From Pseudomonadota bacterium (GTDB lineage: Bacteria > Desulfobacterota > Syntrophorhabdia > Syntrophorhabdales > Syntrophorhabdaceae): a stretch of 49,968 bases of DNA. The position numbers were made by a program, and so were the translations under genes. Location: positions 1-49,968 of the forward strand of contig JAPLKD010000041.1 in NCBI GenBank assembly GCA_026388245.1. The letters are read 5' to 3'. Numbering within the stretch: the stretch's first letter is position 1; every line of letters starts with the position of its first letter. A model generated the notes under the pieces. It did no database searches. It was not told the origin of the DNA and was given only the letters and a program-made list of their open reading frames with translations. Below are positions 42,161 to 49,502 of the stretch, one piece after another.

Positions 42161-42799
42161 CTACAAGTCTCCTTCCTGCAGAACTCTACCAAATCCGTTT
42201 TCTTCCAAATACCAGTATGTAAAGTGTTTTGATAACCAACTTGCTGCCTTTTCTTCAGCCAGTGGCCGGTACAAAGAGGTATAAATAATCGGGATGCCAA
42301 AGCGGGCTTCTAAAGCATCAAGGGTACCAGAAATGGCGTTGGGGTGAGCCAGTGTACAATACTCCCAACTGTAGGGCGACTTGATATCTTCGTAACTTGC
42401 TTCAACCAATAACGCGCGCCAGCGATATCGTGCCAACTGTTCACACATCTTGAAAAACCGTGGCTGCTGCTGTATTAACGTTGTTATCAGATCGCTCAGC
42501 GATTTTCGTTCCAGTGCAAGTAAGCTTTCCATCCCTTCCATACAGTAATCGCCTATATTAAGTTTCTGCCTTCTCTCTTCCCTGATCCAGTTATGAAACC
42601 CGCTGAAATCGAATGGTGATTTTTCGCGAGTGTCGATCAGTACAACTGGTTTGGGAATTTGTCGGGTAATGCTATGGCCATTACGTTTAACAATTAGTCG
42701 ACGTGATGGCGGGGCTACAGGATTTGGTCGTTGTATTGGTTCGTAGAGTTCTCCCTCATTATAATCCTCTATAACGTTACAAGATGGTGCTTTTGGCAT
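42161..42799 (-). CDS. ERCC4-fold nuclease (copy 2)
   Basis: 212 residues without the N-terminal zinc ribbons of copy 1. The nuclease motifs are complete: IDTREK (D56...E59), GDY at 83-85 and ERKSLSDL at 97-104. The C-terminal AHPNAISGTLDALEARFGIP and EENGFGRVLQEGDL align closely with copy 1 (AHPNAVLGSIIAAQERWDIP, EGDI), so the two are paralogues. Its start overlaps the stop of the small secreted protein by 31 bases and it precedes the 148-residue hypothetical gene. Confidence 0.82.
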   Translation of the reverse strand: MPKAPSCNVIEDYNEGELYEPIQRPNPVAPPSRRLIVKRNGHSITRQIPKPVVLIDTREKSPFDFSGFHNWIREERRQKLNIGDYCMEGMESLLALERKSLSDLITTLIQQQPRFFKMCEQLARYRWRALLVEASYEDIKSPYSWEYCTLAHPNAISGTLDALEARFGIPIIYTSLYRPLAEEKAASWLSKHFTYWYLEENGFGRVLQEGDL

Positions 42800-43080
42800 A
42801 TACCTCCCTTTTCTATCCTCTCGAATCTATATCTGAGCAGTGTTGCCTTCTCCAAGATGATATATTTTTCATTCCACTGGGCATCGTATACGGTGTTGCC
42901 GTGAACCCACCCCTTGATGGCACCATCCCTGTCAACGATGGCACCATCCTCAGCAACACGATAGGTATCATACCCATGCATATCATGCTCGGTGATCTCA
43001 GGGGCTTGTAATTCAGGCACCGGTATCAAAAAGCACAGGATACTCACAATGAAGAGCATGATTACGATACGTTGTTTCAT
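42769..43080 (-). CDS. Small exported or membrane-anchored protein
   Basis: 103 residues with an N-terminal hydrophobic segment (IVIMLFIVSILCFLIPV). The rest has DRDGAIKGWVHGNTVYDAQW, a beta-rich pattern I cannot assign. Its ATG overlaps the ARPP stop (ATGA at 43080-43077), which couples their translation. A membrane protein in an operon with a nuclease is notable, as defence systems often include one. Confidence 0.65.
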   Translation of the reverse strand: MKQRIVIMLFIVSILCFLIPVPELQAPEITEHDMHGYDTYRVAEDGAIVDRDGAIKGWVHGNTVYDAQWNEKYIILEKATLLRYRFERIEKGGICQKHHLVTL

Positions 43081-44066
43081 TTTGTTCTGTACCCCCTTCT
43101 CTGCTTAAACCCGGACATGCTCCCGATCTTTTCGCTCTCCGCAAGGGTAAAAAAGGTCATATGAACAACCTTGTCTTCATGGACAAGGGCAGAACCGACC
43201 TTCTCTTTACCTTCAAACCGGTAATCCCATCCTAAACCAACAGATTTATGTTTCGTATCTGAGCAGGACAGGACATCCTGGAGAAACCCCTTTGCGATGG
43301 CAACAAGGGGAACTATTGCCCTTTCCTTCTTGTCGAGAAGCGCCTCCATGGCAAAGCTCTTGAGGAGTTTCGGATGGAGCACTGCATAGGCGGAAGTAAG
43401 GGAGATGATGTCAAACCCCATCAAGGCACCGTTGATCGTGACCATCATCCCTTTCTGATCAGGCATGAGAGTGATGGCTTTGAGGTAATCATCGAGTTCA
43501 TGTTCTTTTGATTCGAAGACATCTTTCATAGACCCGGTGTGCGAATGAACTTTCGCATTGTCAGACATGGCCTGAATATCATCCCAGACTTCACCCTGGT
43601 CAGACATGAACCTGCCCGATTCACGGACGTTCCTCATGACTGACCGTGCCTTTTTTCTCTTAATATTATATGCCATGATCACATCTGAATCCCTGAATTC
43701 AGATGAAGTATAGGACCATCTGCCGTGCTCCGTACAACTGACGGGGATAACGGTCTCGCTATGAGCGGCAATGAGGACAGTGGTGTTCAGCACCCTGTTC
43801 TGCTTTGCTCCTGCAAGTTCTTCGCCGTCAAGGAGCAGGACTGCAATATCACTTTTATTGATTACCTTTAATTCCGGAACAGTACCGCCCTCGGTGACCT
43901 CAGTAACGTTCAGCACACCTTTCTCAAGCGCCTCTTTTAAGGTTATGTATGTCGGCCCTTCGTTTCCGTCTGCACTCACGAACAAAGGCACTATGGCCAG
44001 ATTCTTGTGTACCTGCATCTCGCCCGGTTCAATGTTCATTATAAAATCTTTTACGTGTCCTTCCAT
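43077..44066 (-). CDS. ARPP-type (DUF6569-like) protein
   Basis: 329 residues from ATG 44066, which follows AAAGGGGG; a longer frame to 44306 would cross the operator and repeat. The core, EVTEGGTVPELKVINKSDIA, VLLLDGEELAGAKQNRVLN and VPVSCTEHGRWSY, is the ARPP domain, named for its association with ADP-ribosylglycohydrolase (ARG) and phosphatase genes in comparative genomics. Biochemical function is unknown. The link to ARG is of interest because an ARG gene with the same operator lies 4 kb away. Confidence 0.78.
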   Translation of the reverse strand: MEGHVKDFIMNIEPGEMQVHKNLAIVPLFVSADGNEGPTYITLKEALEKGVLNVTEVTEGGTVPELKVINKSDIAVLLLDGEELAGAKQNRVLNTTVLIAAHSETVIPVSCTEHGRWSYTSSEFRDSDVIMAYNIKRKKARSVMRNVRESGRFMSDQGEVWDDIQAMSDNAKVHSHTGSMKDVFESKEHELDDYLKAITLMPDQKGMMVTINGALMGFDIISLTSAYAVLHPKLLKSFAMEALLDKKERAIVPLVAIAKGFLQDVLSCSDTKHKSVGLGWDYRFEGKEKVGSALVHEDKVVHMTFFTLAESEKIGSMSGFKQRRGYRTK

Positions 44067-44115
44067 GCGGACCCCCTTTATTATAATTTTATTACTGTCA
44101 TAGTATACAGGTGAG

Positions 44116-44137
44116 CGGTGACAACAGTATGTCACCG
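44116..44137 (-). promoter_or_regulatory. Perfect palindromic operator upstream of ARPP
   Basis: CGGTGACA-ACAGTA-TGTCACCG has perfect 8-bp arms and lies between the WYL regulator gene and the ARPP start, about 50 bases upstream of the latter. A second copy is at 39779-39798. The adjacent WYL/HTH regulator is the natural candidate to bind it. Confidence 0.7.
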
Positions 44138-44148
44138 ATAAAAACAGT

Positions 44149-44181
44149 TTTAAGTTTTGGGTGATAAGTTTTGAGTTAAAA
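44149..44181. repeat. GTTTTGA-type heptamers after the operator
   Basis: Degenerate AGTTTTA-AGTTTTG and GATAAGTTTTGAGTTAAAAC units; the operator copy at 39.8 kb has the same AGTTTTGAGTTAAAAC flank. Confidence 0.7.
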
Positions 44182-44203
44182 CAAGAAAACAAATAAAAAG
44201 GCG

Positions 44204-45178
44204 TTATGAATGGGTTATGGCAGAGGCGGAGAGTTCTTTCTGGATCTGTTTCCTTAACCAAACCGGTTTGATGACCTCGACATCGGGAAGCCAGGAGTAT
44301 ATCCACCGTTTGATTTCATTAGTGCCTGCAACGGTAAAGGAGAGTTCTACGTCCCCGTTGGGAAGGATTGTTCTCTTTTCTGATTGATGCCACTTATCTT
44401 TTCTGAGGATATAATCTGCTATTTCTTTCTTGAACCTGACGGTTACCCTCGCTTCTTTACCGTCAATGATTCCCCAGGGACTGGAGAGGTATGTCTTGAG
44501 GTCGAAATCGGGTTGGGAGGTGAAATAAAGATTACGCTCTTGCATATCGATTATCCTATCAAGGGCAAAACTGCGGATCATCTTTCTCAGGTGACAGAAA
44601 CCGACAAGAATCCAGATGCCCTCATAAAGAACGACAACATATGGGTCTACAGTGCGCTTTATCACCTCTTTTGAGAGCCGGGCCTTGTAGTTGATATCAA
44701 CCGCCTTTTTCTCTTCAATACATGGGATAAGTGCTTCCAGAATGCTTCCTATTTTGGTGCTGAAGATGGCATCCGGGGCCTTTACGATGATCGCCGGTTT
44801 ACCTTTTTTAACAGGTATCTTGCCGCCATAAGTAAACATCCTCATGACAAGCTTCTGAAAATTGTCTTTAAAGCTTGTCCCAAGGTGAGATATTGATTCC
44901 CCTGCAGCAAGGAGGGTCTGGAACTCTTCATCGGTAAGGATGAGCTTCTTTATCCGGTCGCCGTCAGTAAATTTATAGCCATCTCTTTCCCTGTCATATT
45001 CAATCGGGTCAATGATGTTGATAAGTTCGAGATACCTGAAAACGGTTCTCTTTGTAACGTGGAAGCGCTCCATGATGGAGTCAATGGACGGAAATTTGTT
45101 CTGGGCAATGAGGGTATAAATTTCAAGAAGTCTGATAACCTTTTCTGATATTCCGGCAGGGCCGGCTCGTTTCGTCAT
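44204..45178 (-). CDS. WYL-domain transcriptional regulator
   Basis: 324 residues: an N-terminal helix-turn-helix (FPSIDSIMERFHVTKRTVFR, about 29-48), then a WYL ligand-sensing domain (VDINYKARLSKEVIKRTVDP, YEGIWILVGFCHLRKMIRSF, LDRIIDM) and a C-terminal WCX region (ARVTVRF, LPNGDVELSFTVAG, WLPDVEVIKP). WYL regulators often bind nucleic acid or nucleotide ligands and commonly control defence and DNA-damage genes. It lies directly upstream of the ARPP operon with the palindromic operator in between. Confidence 0.88.
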   Translation of the reverse strand: MTKRAGPAGISEKVIRLLEIYTLIAQNKFPSIDSIMERFHVTKRTVFRYLELINIIDPIEYDRERDGYKFTDGDRIKKLILTDEEFQTLLAAGESISHLGTSFKDNFQKLVMRMFTYGGKIPVKKGKPAIIVKAPDAIFSTKIGSILEALIPCIEEKKAVDINYKARLSKEVIKRTVDPYVVVLYEGIWILVGFCHLRKMIRSFALDRIIDMQERNLYFTSQPDFDLKTYLSSPWGIIDGKEARVTVRFKKEIADYILRKDKWHQSEKRTILPNGDVELSFTVAGTNEIKRWIYSWLPDVEVIKPVWLRKQIQKELSASAITHS

Positions 45179-45199
45179 TATGTCACTTCTTCCCGTTCA

Positions 45200-45499
45200 T
45201 TACTTCATCCTCGCTCCAAAATCGAAAAGTGTGGCGACAAGAAACTTTTGTGCAAAAATGATAGCCAGCATAAGAATAAAAGGGCCTATATCAACCATTC
45301 CGATCCTCGTCGGGATAATCTTTGAAATCCTGTAGGTAACCGGGTCTACAAGCTTGCAGATCATCCTCACAACAGGGTTATGGGGATCAGGTCTTATCCA
45401 TGAAAGGATCGCCCGCGCGAAGATAACCCAGAAGTATAGATTGAGCAGCATATCTAAAACATAAGCTATTCCAGAAAACAAATTCCCAAATACAAACAT
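45200..45499 (-). CDS. YggT-family membrane protein
   Basis: A 99-residue protein with two hydrophobic helices (MLLNLYFWVIFARAILSWI and IGPFILMLAIIFAQKFLVA) and the family's SWIRPDPHNPVVRMICKLVDP segment. YggT proteins are inner-membrane proteins linked to cell envelope and osmotic functions; the exact role is not settled. It is a core gene marking the right border of the accessory island. Confidence 0.88.
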   Translation of the reverse strand: MFVFGNLFSGIAYVLDMLLNLYFWVIFARAILSWIRPDPHNPVVRMICKLVDPVTYRISKIIPTRIGMVDIGPFILMLAIIFAQKFLVATLFDFGARMK

Positions 45500-45525
45500 A
45501 ATCCCTCCAGGTTTAATAAATACTG

Positions 45526-45729
45526 TTCACGGTTCACTGTTCACGGTTCACAGCAATCCAGCATCCCTCGTTCGTCATGCCTTTACCGTGAACCGTGAAC
45601 TGTGAACAGGTTTTGCTTGTCATTCACCTTTCACCTTTCCCTACCTTCAGCCTGCGGCTACCCACTTCATGCCTTTACCGTGAACCGTGAACTGTGAACT
45701 GTGAACAGGTTTTGCTTGTCATTCACTTT
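45526..45729. repeat. Duplicated GTGAAC/GTTCAC heptamer block
   Basis: The segment 45576-45627 (52 bp) recurs at 45668-45726 (59 bp). Both begin CATGCCTTTACCGTGAACCG and end TTTTGCTTGTCATTCAC; the longer copy differs by exactly one extra GTGAACT unit. GTTCACG arrays (45526-45553) and CTTTCAC arrays (45621-45640, 45727-45750) flank them. The last array continues into the mtaB 3' end. Confidence 0.85.
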
Positions 45730-47016
45730 TTACATTTCACCTTTCACTATTCCCATCACCAGACCATCATCCATCCCTGTTATTGTAACCTTCACAAGCT
45801 TATTTTCAAGGGTTTTTTCACAGGGGATGTGCACAGGGATGTAATTGTCTGTATACCCCCTCATATATAAGCCTTTATAGAGTTTGCCTTCAGGGATGAT
45901 CAACACATCGGCACCCATGAAACGTTGATAGAATGCCTGCCTCTTTTTCGTATCAAGCCCTTTAAGTTCATGAACCCTTTGCTTTTTTGCCGACTCCGTA
46001 ACACTTCCTTCCATTAATGATGCTTCCGTTTCCGCCCTTGCCGAGAAGGGGAAAACGTGGAGGTAGTAAATATCAATAGATTCGAGGAATCTGCATGTCT
46101 CTTCAAAGGCCTTTTCGTCTTCTGTTGGAAAGCCTGCAATGACATCCATGCCAATTCCTATATCAGGGATTTTCCTGTTCAACCTCTCCAAAATTTTCCT
46201 TATATATGCCTGCGTGTAATTTCTCTTCATGAGCGCAAGAATCCTGTCCGACCCGCTCTGGAGGGGAATATGAAGGCTTTTTGTAATCTTTTTTGACGAT
46301 GCGACAATGTCTATAAAATCATTATCAATATACAAGGGATCTATCGAACTTAACCTTATGCGTTCCGGTGTTTCATGATTTTCAAGGGTGCGCAATAACC
46401 CTTTTAACCCTGAACCGGTTACAGAGTCATGATAGGCAGATATCTCTATGCCGGTCAATACCACCTCTTTAATGCCCTTTTCTTTTAAATCCCTGAGAAA
46501 CTCCAGCACCTCTCCTGCAGGCCGGCTTCTTGGTATCCCCCGCGCATACGGGACAATACAATAGCTGCAAAATTTGTCGCAACCATCCTGAATCTTAAAA
46601 AAGAATCTCGTTTTGCCTTCCTGCAGCCCTCCGGTAATGGCAGGTATTCCTTCAAGGGAAAATTCACCTCTGCCTTCGACAAAACACCCTTTTTTCTCAA
46701 GAAATTTTTCCACATTGAATTTTTCATTCTGACCCAGTATTATGTCTGCTCCGAATGTGCTTCCGGGATATGCCTGAGAATGGCATCCTGCAAGTATGAT
46801 TTTCCCTGTTTTATTCATCCTTCTGCAACGGTTGATAAATCTCCGGATATCCCTCTCCGCTCCCCCTGTTACCGTGCATGCATTGATGATGATAAAATCG
46901 GCATGGAGCAAAGAGCTAAGAGCCAGACCTGCATCTCTCAGCTTGTTCTTCATTACATAAGAATCCCACTGATTTGCCTTACAACCTGTTGTGTGGATAA
47001 AGAATTTCATAGACAT
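45730..47016 (-). CDS. mtaB: tRNA threonylcarbamoyladenosine methylthiotransferase MtaB
   Basis: A 428-residue methylthiotransferase: N-terminal UPF0004 domain (FIHTTGCKANQWDS, INACTVTGGAERD), radical SAM motif CDKFCSYCIVPYARG, SPLQSG-type HIPLQSGSDRIL, and a C-terminal TRAM domain. It adds a methylthio group to t6A37 of tRNA using two [4Fe-4S] clusters. The C-terminal residues VKGEM and the stop codon come from a GTGAAAG heptamer array. Confidence 0.92.
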   Translation of the reverse strand: MSMKFFIHTTGCKANQWDSYVMKNKLRDAGLALSSLLHADFIIINACTVTGGAERDIRRFINRCRRMNKTGKIILAGCHSQAYPGSTFGADIILGQNEKFNVEKFLEKKGCFVEGRGEFSLEGIPAITGGLQEGKTRFFFKIQDGCDKFCSYCIVPYARGIPRSRPAGEVLEFLRDLKEKGIKEVVLTGIEISAYHDSVTGSGLKGLLRTLENHETPERIRLSSIDPLYIDNDFIDIVASSKKITKSLHIPLQSGSDRILALMKRNYTQAYIRKILERLNRKIPDIGIGMDVIAGFPTEDEKAFEETCRFLESIDIYYLHVFPFSARAETEASLMEGSVTESAKKQRVHELKGLDTKKRQAFYQRFMGADVLIIPEGKLYKGLYMRGYTDNYIPVHIPCEKTLENKLVKVTITGMDDGLVMGIVKGEM

Positions 47017-47040
47017 ACAATCGGCGGGACAATGGAGATG

Positions 47041-47820
47041 CTACTCAATGACAAAGTCAAAATAGGTATCCGGGAATGGCTCATTCTTTAGAGTGAAGTG
47101 CCACCATTCCTGATCATAATTCTTGAAACCATGCTTTTCCATGAGTGTTTTAAGCAACATTCTGCTCATCCGCTGCTGTAATCCAACCTTTTTATTCACC
47201 GGATGGGATAATTCATGAAAACAATCAAACCCGGTCCCCATATCAATACCATTATCTTTGAAGCGTTTTTCCGCAGGCAGATAGCACTCAAACAACGGTT
47301 GTCCCGGAACATATCTTTCCTGTTCCGGAGCAGGTATCGGAACAATCGTCAGGTCAACGGTACTGCCCCTGCTGTGACCGGATTTTTCCGCTATATAGCC
47401 ATCCCTGAAGAGATTTCTTTTATCGACGGTAGGGTAAAACTCTTTTTTCGTCTTTGTGTCATCAACCTCCTTCGCCCAGCTCACAAAATGATTGACTGCT
47501 CTTTGCGGGCGGTAACAGTCATAAATCTTTACCGACAAAGAAAAATCTTTCAGTTCTTCCTGCACCTTTTTTAGAGCCTCCGCTGCCTCTCTGGTAAGAT
47601 AGCATTTCGGCGCATTATATCCGTCCACCCTCTCTCCAACAAAATTGTGGGGACCAAAATAGCGAATATCAAGAACTGCGGAAGGAATCACCTTTGTTAT
47701 ATCAATAAAACCATCCGGTATTTTATTTTCTGAATAACAGGGAACAGTAATGATTATGTATTGAAAAAGAATCGCAAAAAGGAATAGGAAAATCTTTTTT
47801 CGGGCTGACATTGTTTTCAT
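47041..47820 (-). CDS. VanX-like D-Ala-D-Ala dipeptidase (M15D)
   Basis: A 259-residue exported zinc peptidase. It has an N-terminal signal segment (IFLFLFAILFQYIIITVP), zinc-site SGHSRGSTVDLT and catalytic EWWHFTLKN. Members cleave D-Ala-D-Ala; outside vancomycin operons they usually recycle cell-wall peptides. No van genes are nearby, so recycling is more likely than resistance. Its start overlaps the NifS-like stop. Confidence 0.87.
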   Translation of the reverse strand: MKTMSARKKIFLFLFAILFQYIIITVPCYSENKIPDGFIDITKVIPSAVLDIRYFGPHNFVGERVDGYNAPKCYLTREAAEALKKVQEELKDFSLSVKIYDCYRPQRAVNHFVSWAKEVDDTKTKKEFYPTVDKRNLFRDGYIAEKSGHSRGSTVDLTIVPIPAPEQERYVPGQPLFECYLPAEKRFKDNGIDMGTGFDCFHELSHPVNKKVGLQQRMSRMLLKTLMEKHGFKNYDQEWWHFTLKNEPFPDTYFDFVIE

Positions 47821-48977
47821 TTTTTATAGAATGGCGACATCTGCCTCAGTCTGTCCACAACCCCCGGTATCACCGACAGGGCATAATCAACATCCTCTTC
47901 CGTATTGCCCCTTCCAAGACTGAGCCGTATGGCGCTCTGGCATAACTCTGCCGGTATATCCATTGCAAGGAGGACATGGGACGGCTCGGTGGAGCCGGAT
48001 GAACAGGCTGACCCGGATGAAACAGCTATTCCGTTCAAATCAAGGGCTATAAGCAAAGATTCTGCTTCAACAAACTCAAAACTCAAATTTATCGTATTGG
48101 GCAGCCTGTTGACAGGATCTCCGTTGAATCTAACGAGGTCAACTTTTCTCAGAATGCCTTCAAGCAACCTTTTTCTTAAATATTCCATCCGCCTGTTCTC
48201 TTCTTCGATTTCGTCCCCGACAATTTCACATGCCTTGCCAAAAGCTGCTATGCCGATCATGTTCTCGGTACCGGCCCTTCTTCCCTCTTCCTGATGCCCC
48301 CCGTGGATAAGGTTATCAATATCAAGACCCTCGCGCATGTAAAGGGCTCCCACTCCCTTCGGCGCATATACCTTATGGCCCGAAAAGCTTGCCAGATCAA
48401 CGCTTAACGCCTTCACATCAATGTCTATTTTACCGATTGCCTGAACCATATCCGAATGGAACAGGACATCGGAAGCCCTTGCTATCTCACCAATTTCTCT
48501 AACAGGCAGCAAAGTACCCGTCTCGTTGTTCGCATACATGATTGTAATCAGGATAGTGTCCTTCCTGATCGCCCTTTTTACATCTTCGGGGTGTACCTGA
48601 CCATTGCCGTCCACAGGAAGGTATGTAACATCATATCCTTTTGATTCAAGGTATTTGCAGACGTTTAAAACGCCGGGATGTTCGATCGTAGAGGTGATAA
48701 TATGCTTTCCCTGGTCTCTCTTCGCATAGGCAACGCCTTTAATTGCGTGGTTATCACCTTCCGTTCCGCTGCTTGTAAAGACTATCTCGTGGGGTTCAGC
48801 TTTTATCAGACCGGCAACCTGTTCCTTTGCCTTGTCGTAATATCCCCTTATTTCGCGGCCGGCCCAATGCAAGCTTGACGGATTTCCAAAAAGCTCGTGG
48901 AAAAACGGTTTCACAAAATTCGCTACTTCAGCGTGAACCGGAGTAGTGGCATTGTAATCAAAATAGATCCTCTTCAT
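47817..48977 (-). CDS. Cysteine desulfurase (NifS/IscS family)
   Basis: A 386-residue PLP enzyme: YFDYNATTPVHAEV at the start, HSDMVQAIGKIDID, the PLP lysine in SFSGHKVYAPKG, and the catalytic cysteine loop SSGSACSSGSTEPS. It releases sulfur from cysteine for Fe-S or tRNA thiolation. It lies next to the mtaB region and a NIL-ferredoxin; no iscU is adjacent, so its acceptor is open. Confidence 0.93.
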   Translation of the reverse strand: MKRIYFDYNATTPVHAEVANFVKPFFHELFGNPSSLHWAGREIRGYYDKAKEQVAGLIKAEPHEIVFTSSGTEGDNHAIKGVAYAKRDQGKHIITSTIEHPGVLNVCKYLESKGYDVTYLPVDGNGQVHPEDVKRAIRKDTILITIMYANNETGTLLPVREIGEIARASDVLFHSDMVQAIGKIDIDVKALSVDLASFSGHKVYAPKGVGALYMREGLDIDNLIHGGHQEEGRRAGTENMIGIAAFGKACEIVGDEIEEENRRMEYLRKRLLEGILRKVDLVRFNGDPVNRLPNTINLSFEFVEAESLLIALDLNGIAVSSGSACSSGSTEPSHVLLAMDIPAELCQSAIRLSLGRGNTEEDVDYALSVIPGVVDRLRQMSPFYKK

Positions 48978-48985
48978 TATTGCCT

Positions 48986-49393
48986 CTACTCAAAAGATAC
49001 GTTCATTGCCTTTACAGGACAAACCTTTACGCACAATTCACACGCCACACACTTCTCATAATCGAATTCAACTTTCATATCTTCTCTGTTGATATACATT
49101 GCCTCAGGTGCACAGACACTCGTACATACCCCGCAATGGACGCACCTGGACTCGTCTCTGTTTATATCCTGTTCGATAGGCTCAATGTCGAGATTCATGT
49201 CCTTTAAATATTCAATCCCTTTCTGGAAGTTTTCGTCTGTCCCTTCTATTTCGAGCACCATCATGGAGTCTGCCCTTGGAAACACACTGGCCCTTAAGAT
49301 AGCAAAAATCAAATCATAATCTTTGGCGAGCCTGTAGACTATCGGCTTATCAATTGTTTTTCTCTTAAACCTGATAATTATCCTCTTTTTCAT
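48986..49393 (-). CDS. NIL-domain ferredoxin (homocysteine-type)
   Basis: 135 residues: an N-terminal NIL domain (KTIDKPIVYRLAKDYDLIFA) followed by two [4Fe-4S] motifs, CVHCGVCTSVCAPEAM and CVACELCVKVCPVKAM. This architecture matches the ferredoxin partner (MA1822-type) of the COG1900 protein in the sulfide-dependent homocysteine pathway known from methanogens. A COG2122 gene follows upstream of it on the same strand, supporting that link. Confidence 0.85.
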   Translation of the reverse strand: MKKRIIIRFKRKTIDKPIVYRLAKDYDLIFAILRASVFPRADSMMVLEIEGTDENFQKGIEYLKDMNLDIEPIEQDINRDESRCVHCGVCTSVCAPEAMYINREDMKVEFDYEKCVACELCVKVCPVKAMNVSFE

Positions 49394-49418
49394 ATCTTCC
49401 TCACGTTTATAGCAATTA

Positions 49419-49498
49419 GCTCATGGCTCATAGCTCATGGCTCATAGCTTATAGCTTATGGCTGTTAAATCCGAAATCCGAAATCCGAAATCCGAAAT
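49419..49498. repeat. GCTCATR and AATCCGA heptamer arrays
   Basis: GCTCATG/GCTCATA/GCTTATA units occur at 49419-49462, then AATCCGA four times at 49469-49498. Two unrelated words sit side by side with the same 7-bp period in a 110-base gap. Confidence 0.9.
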
Positions 49499-49502
49499 TT
49501 TC

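Noticed and set aside
47041..47820. VanX-like gene as vancomycin resistance
   Set aside because: No vanH, vanA or vanRS genes are present, and exported VanX-like peptidases are common cell-wall recycling enzymes in Gram-negatives.
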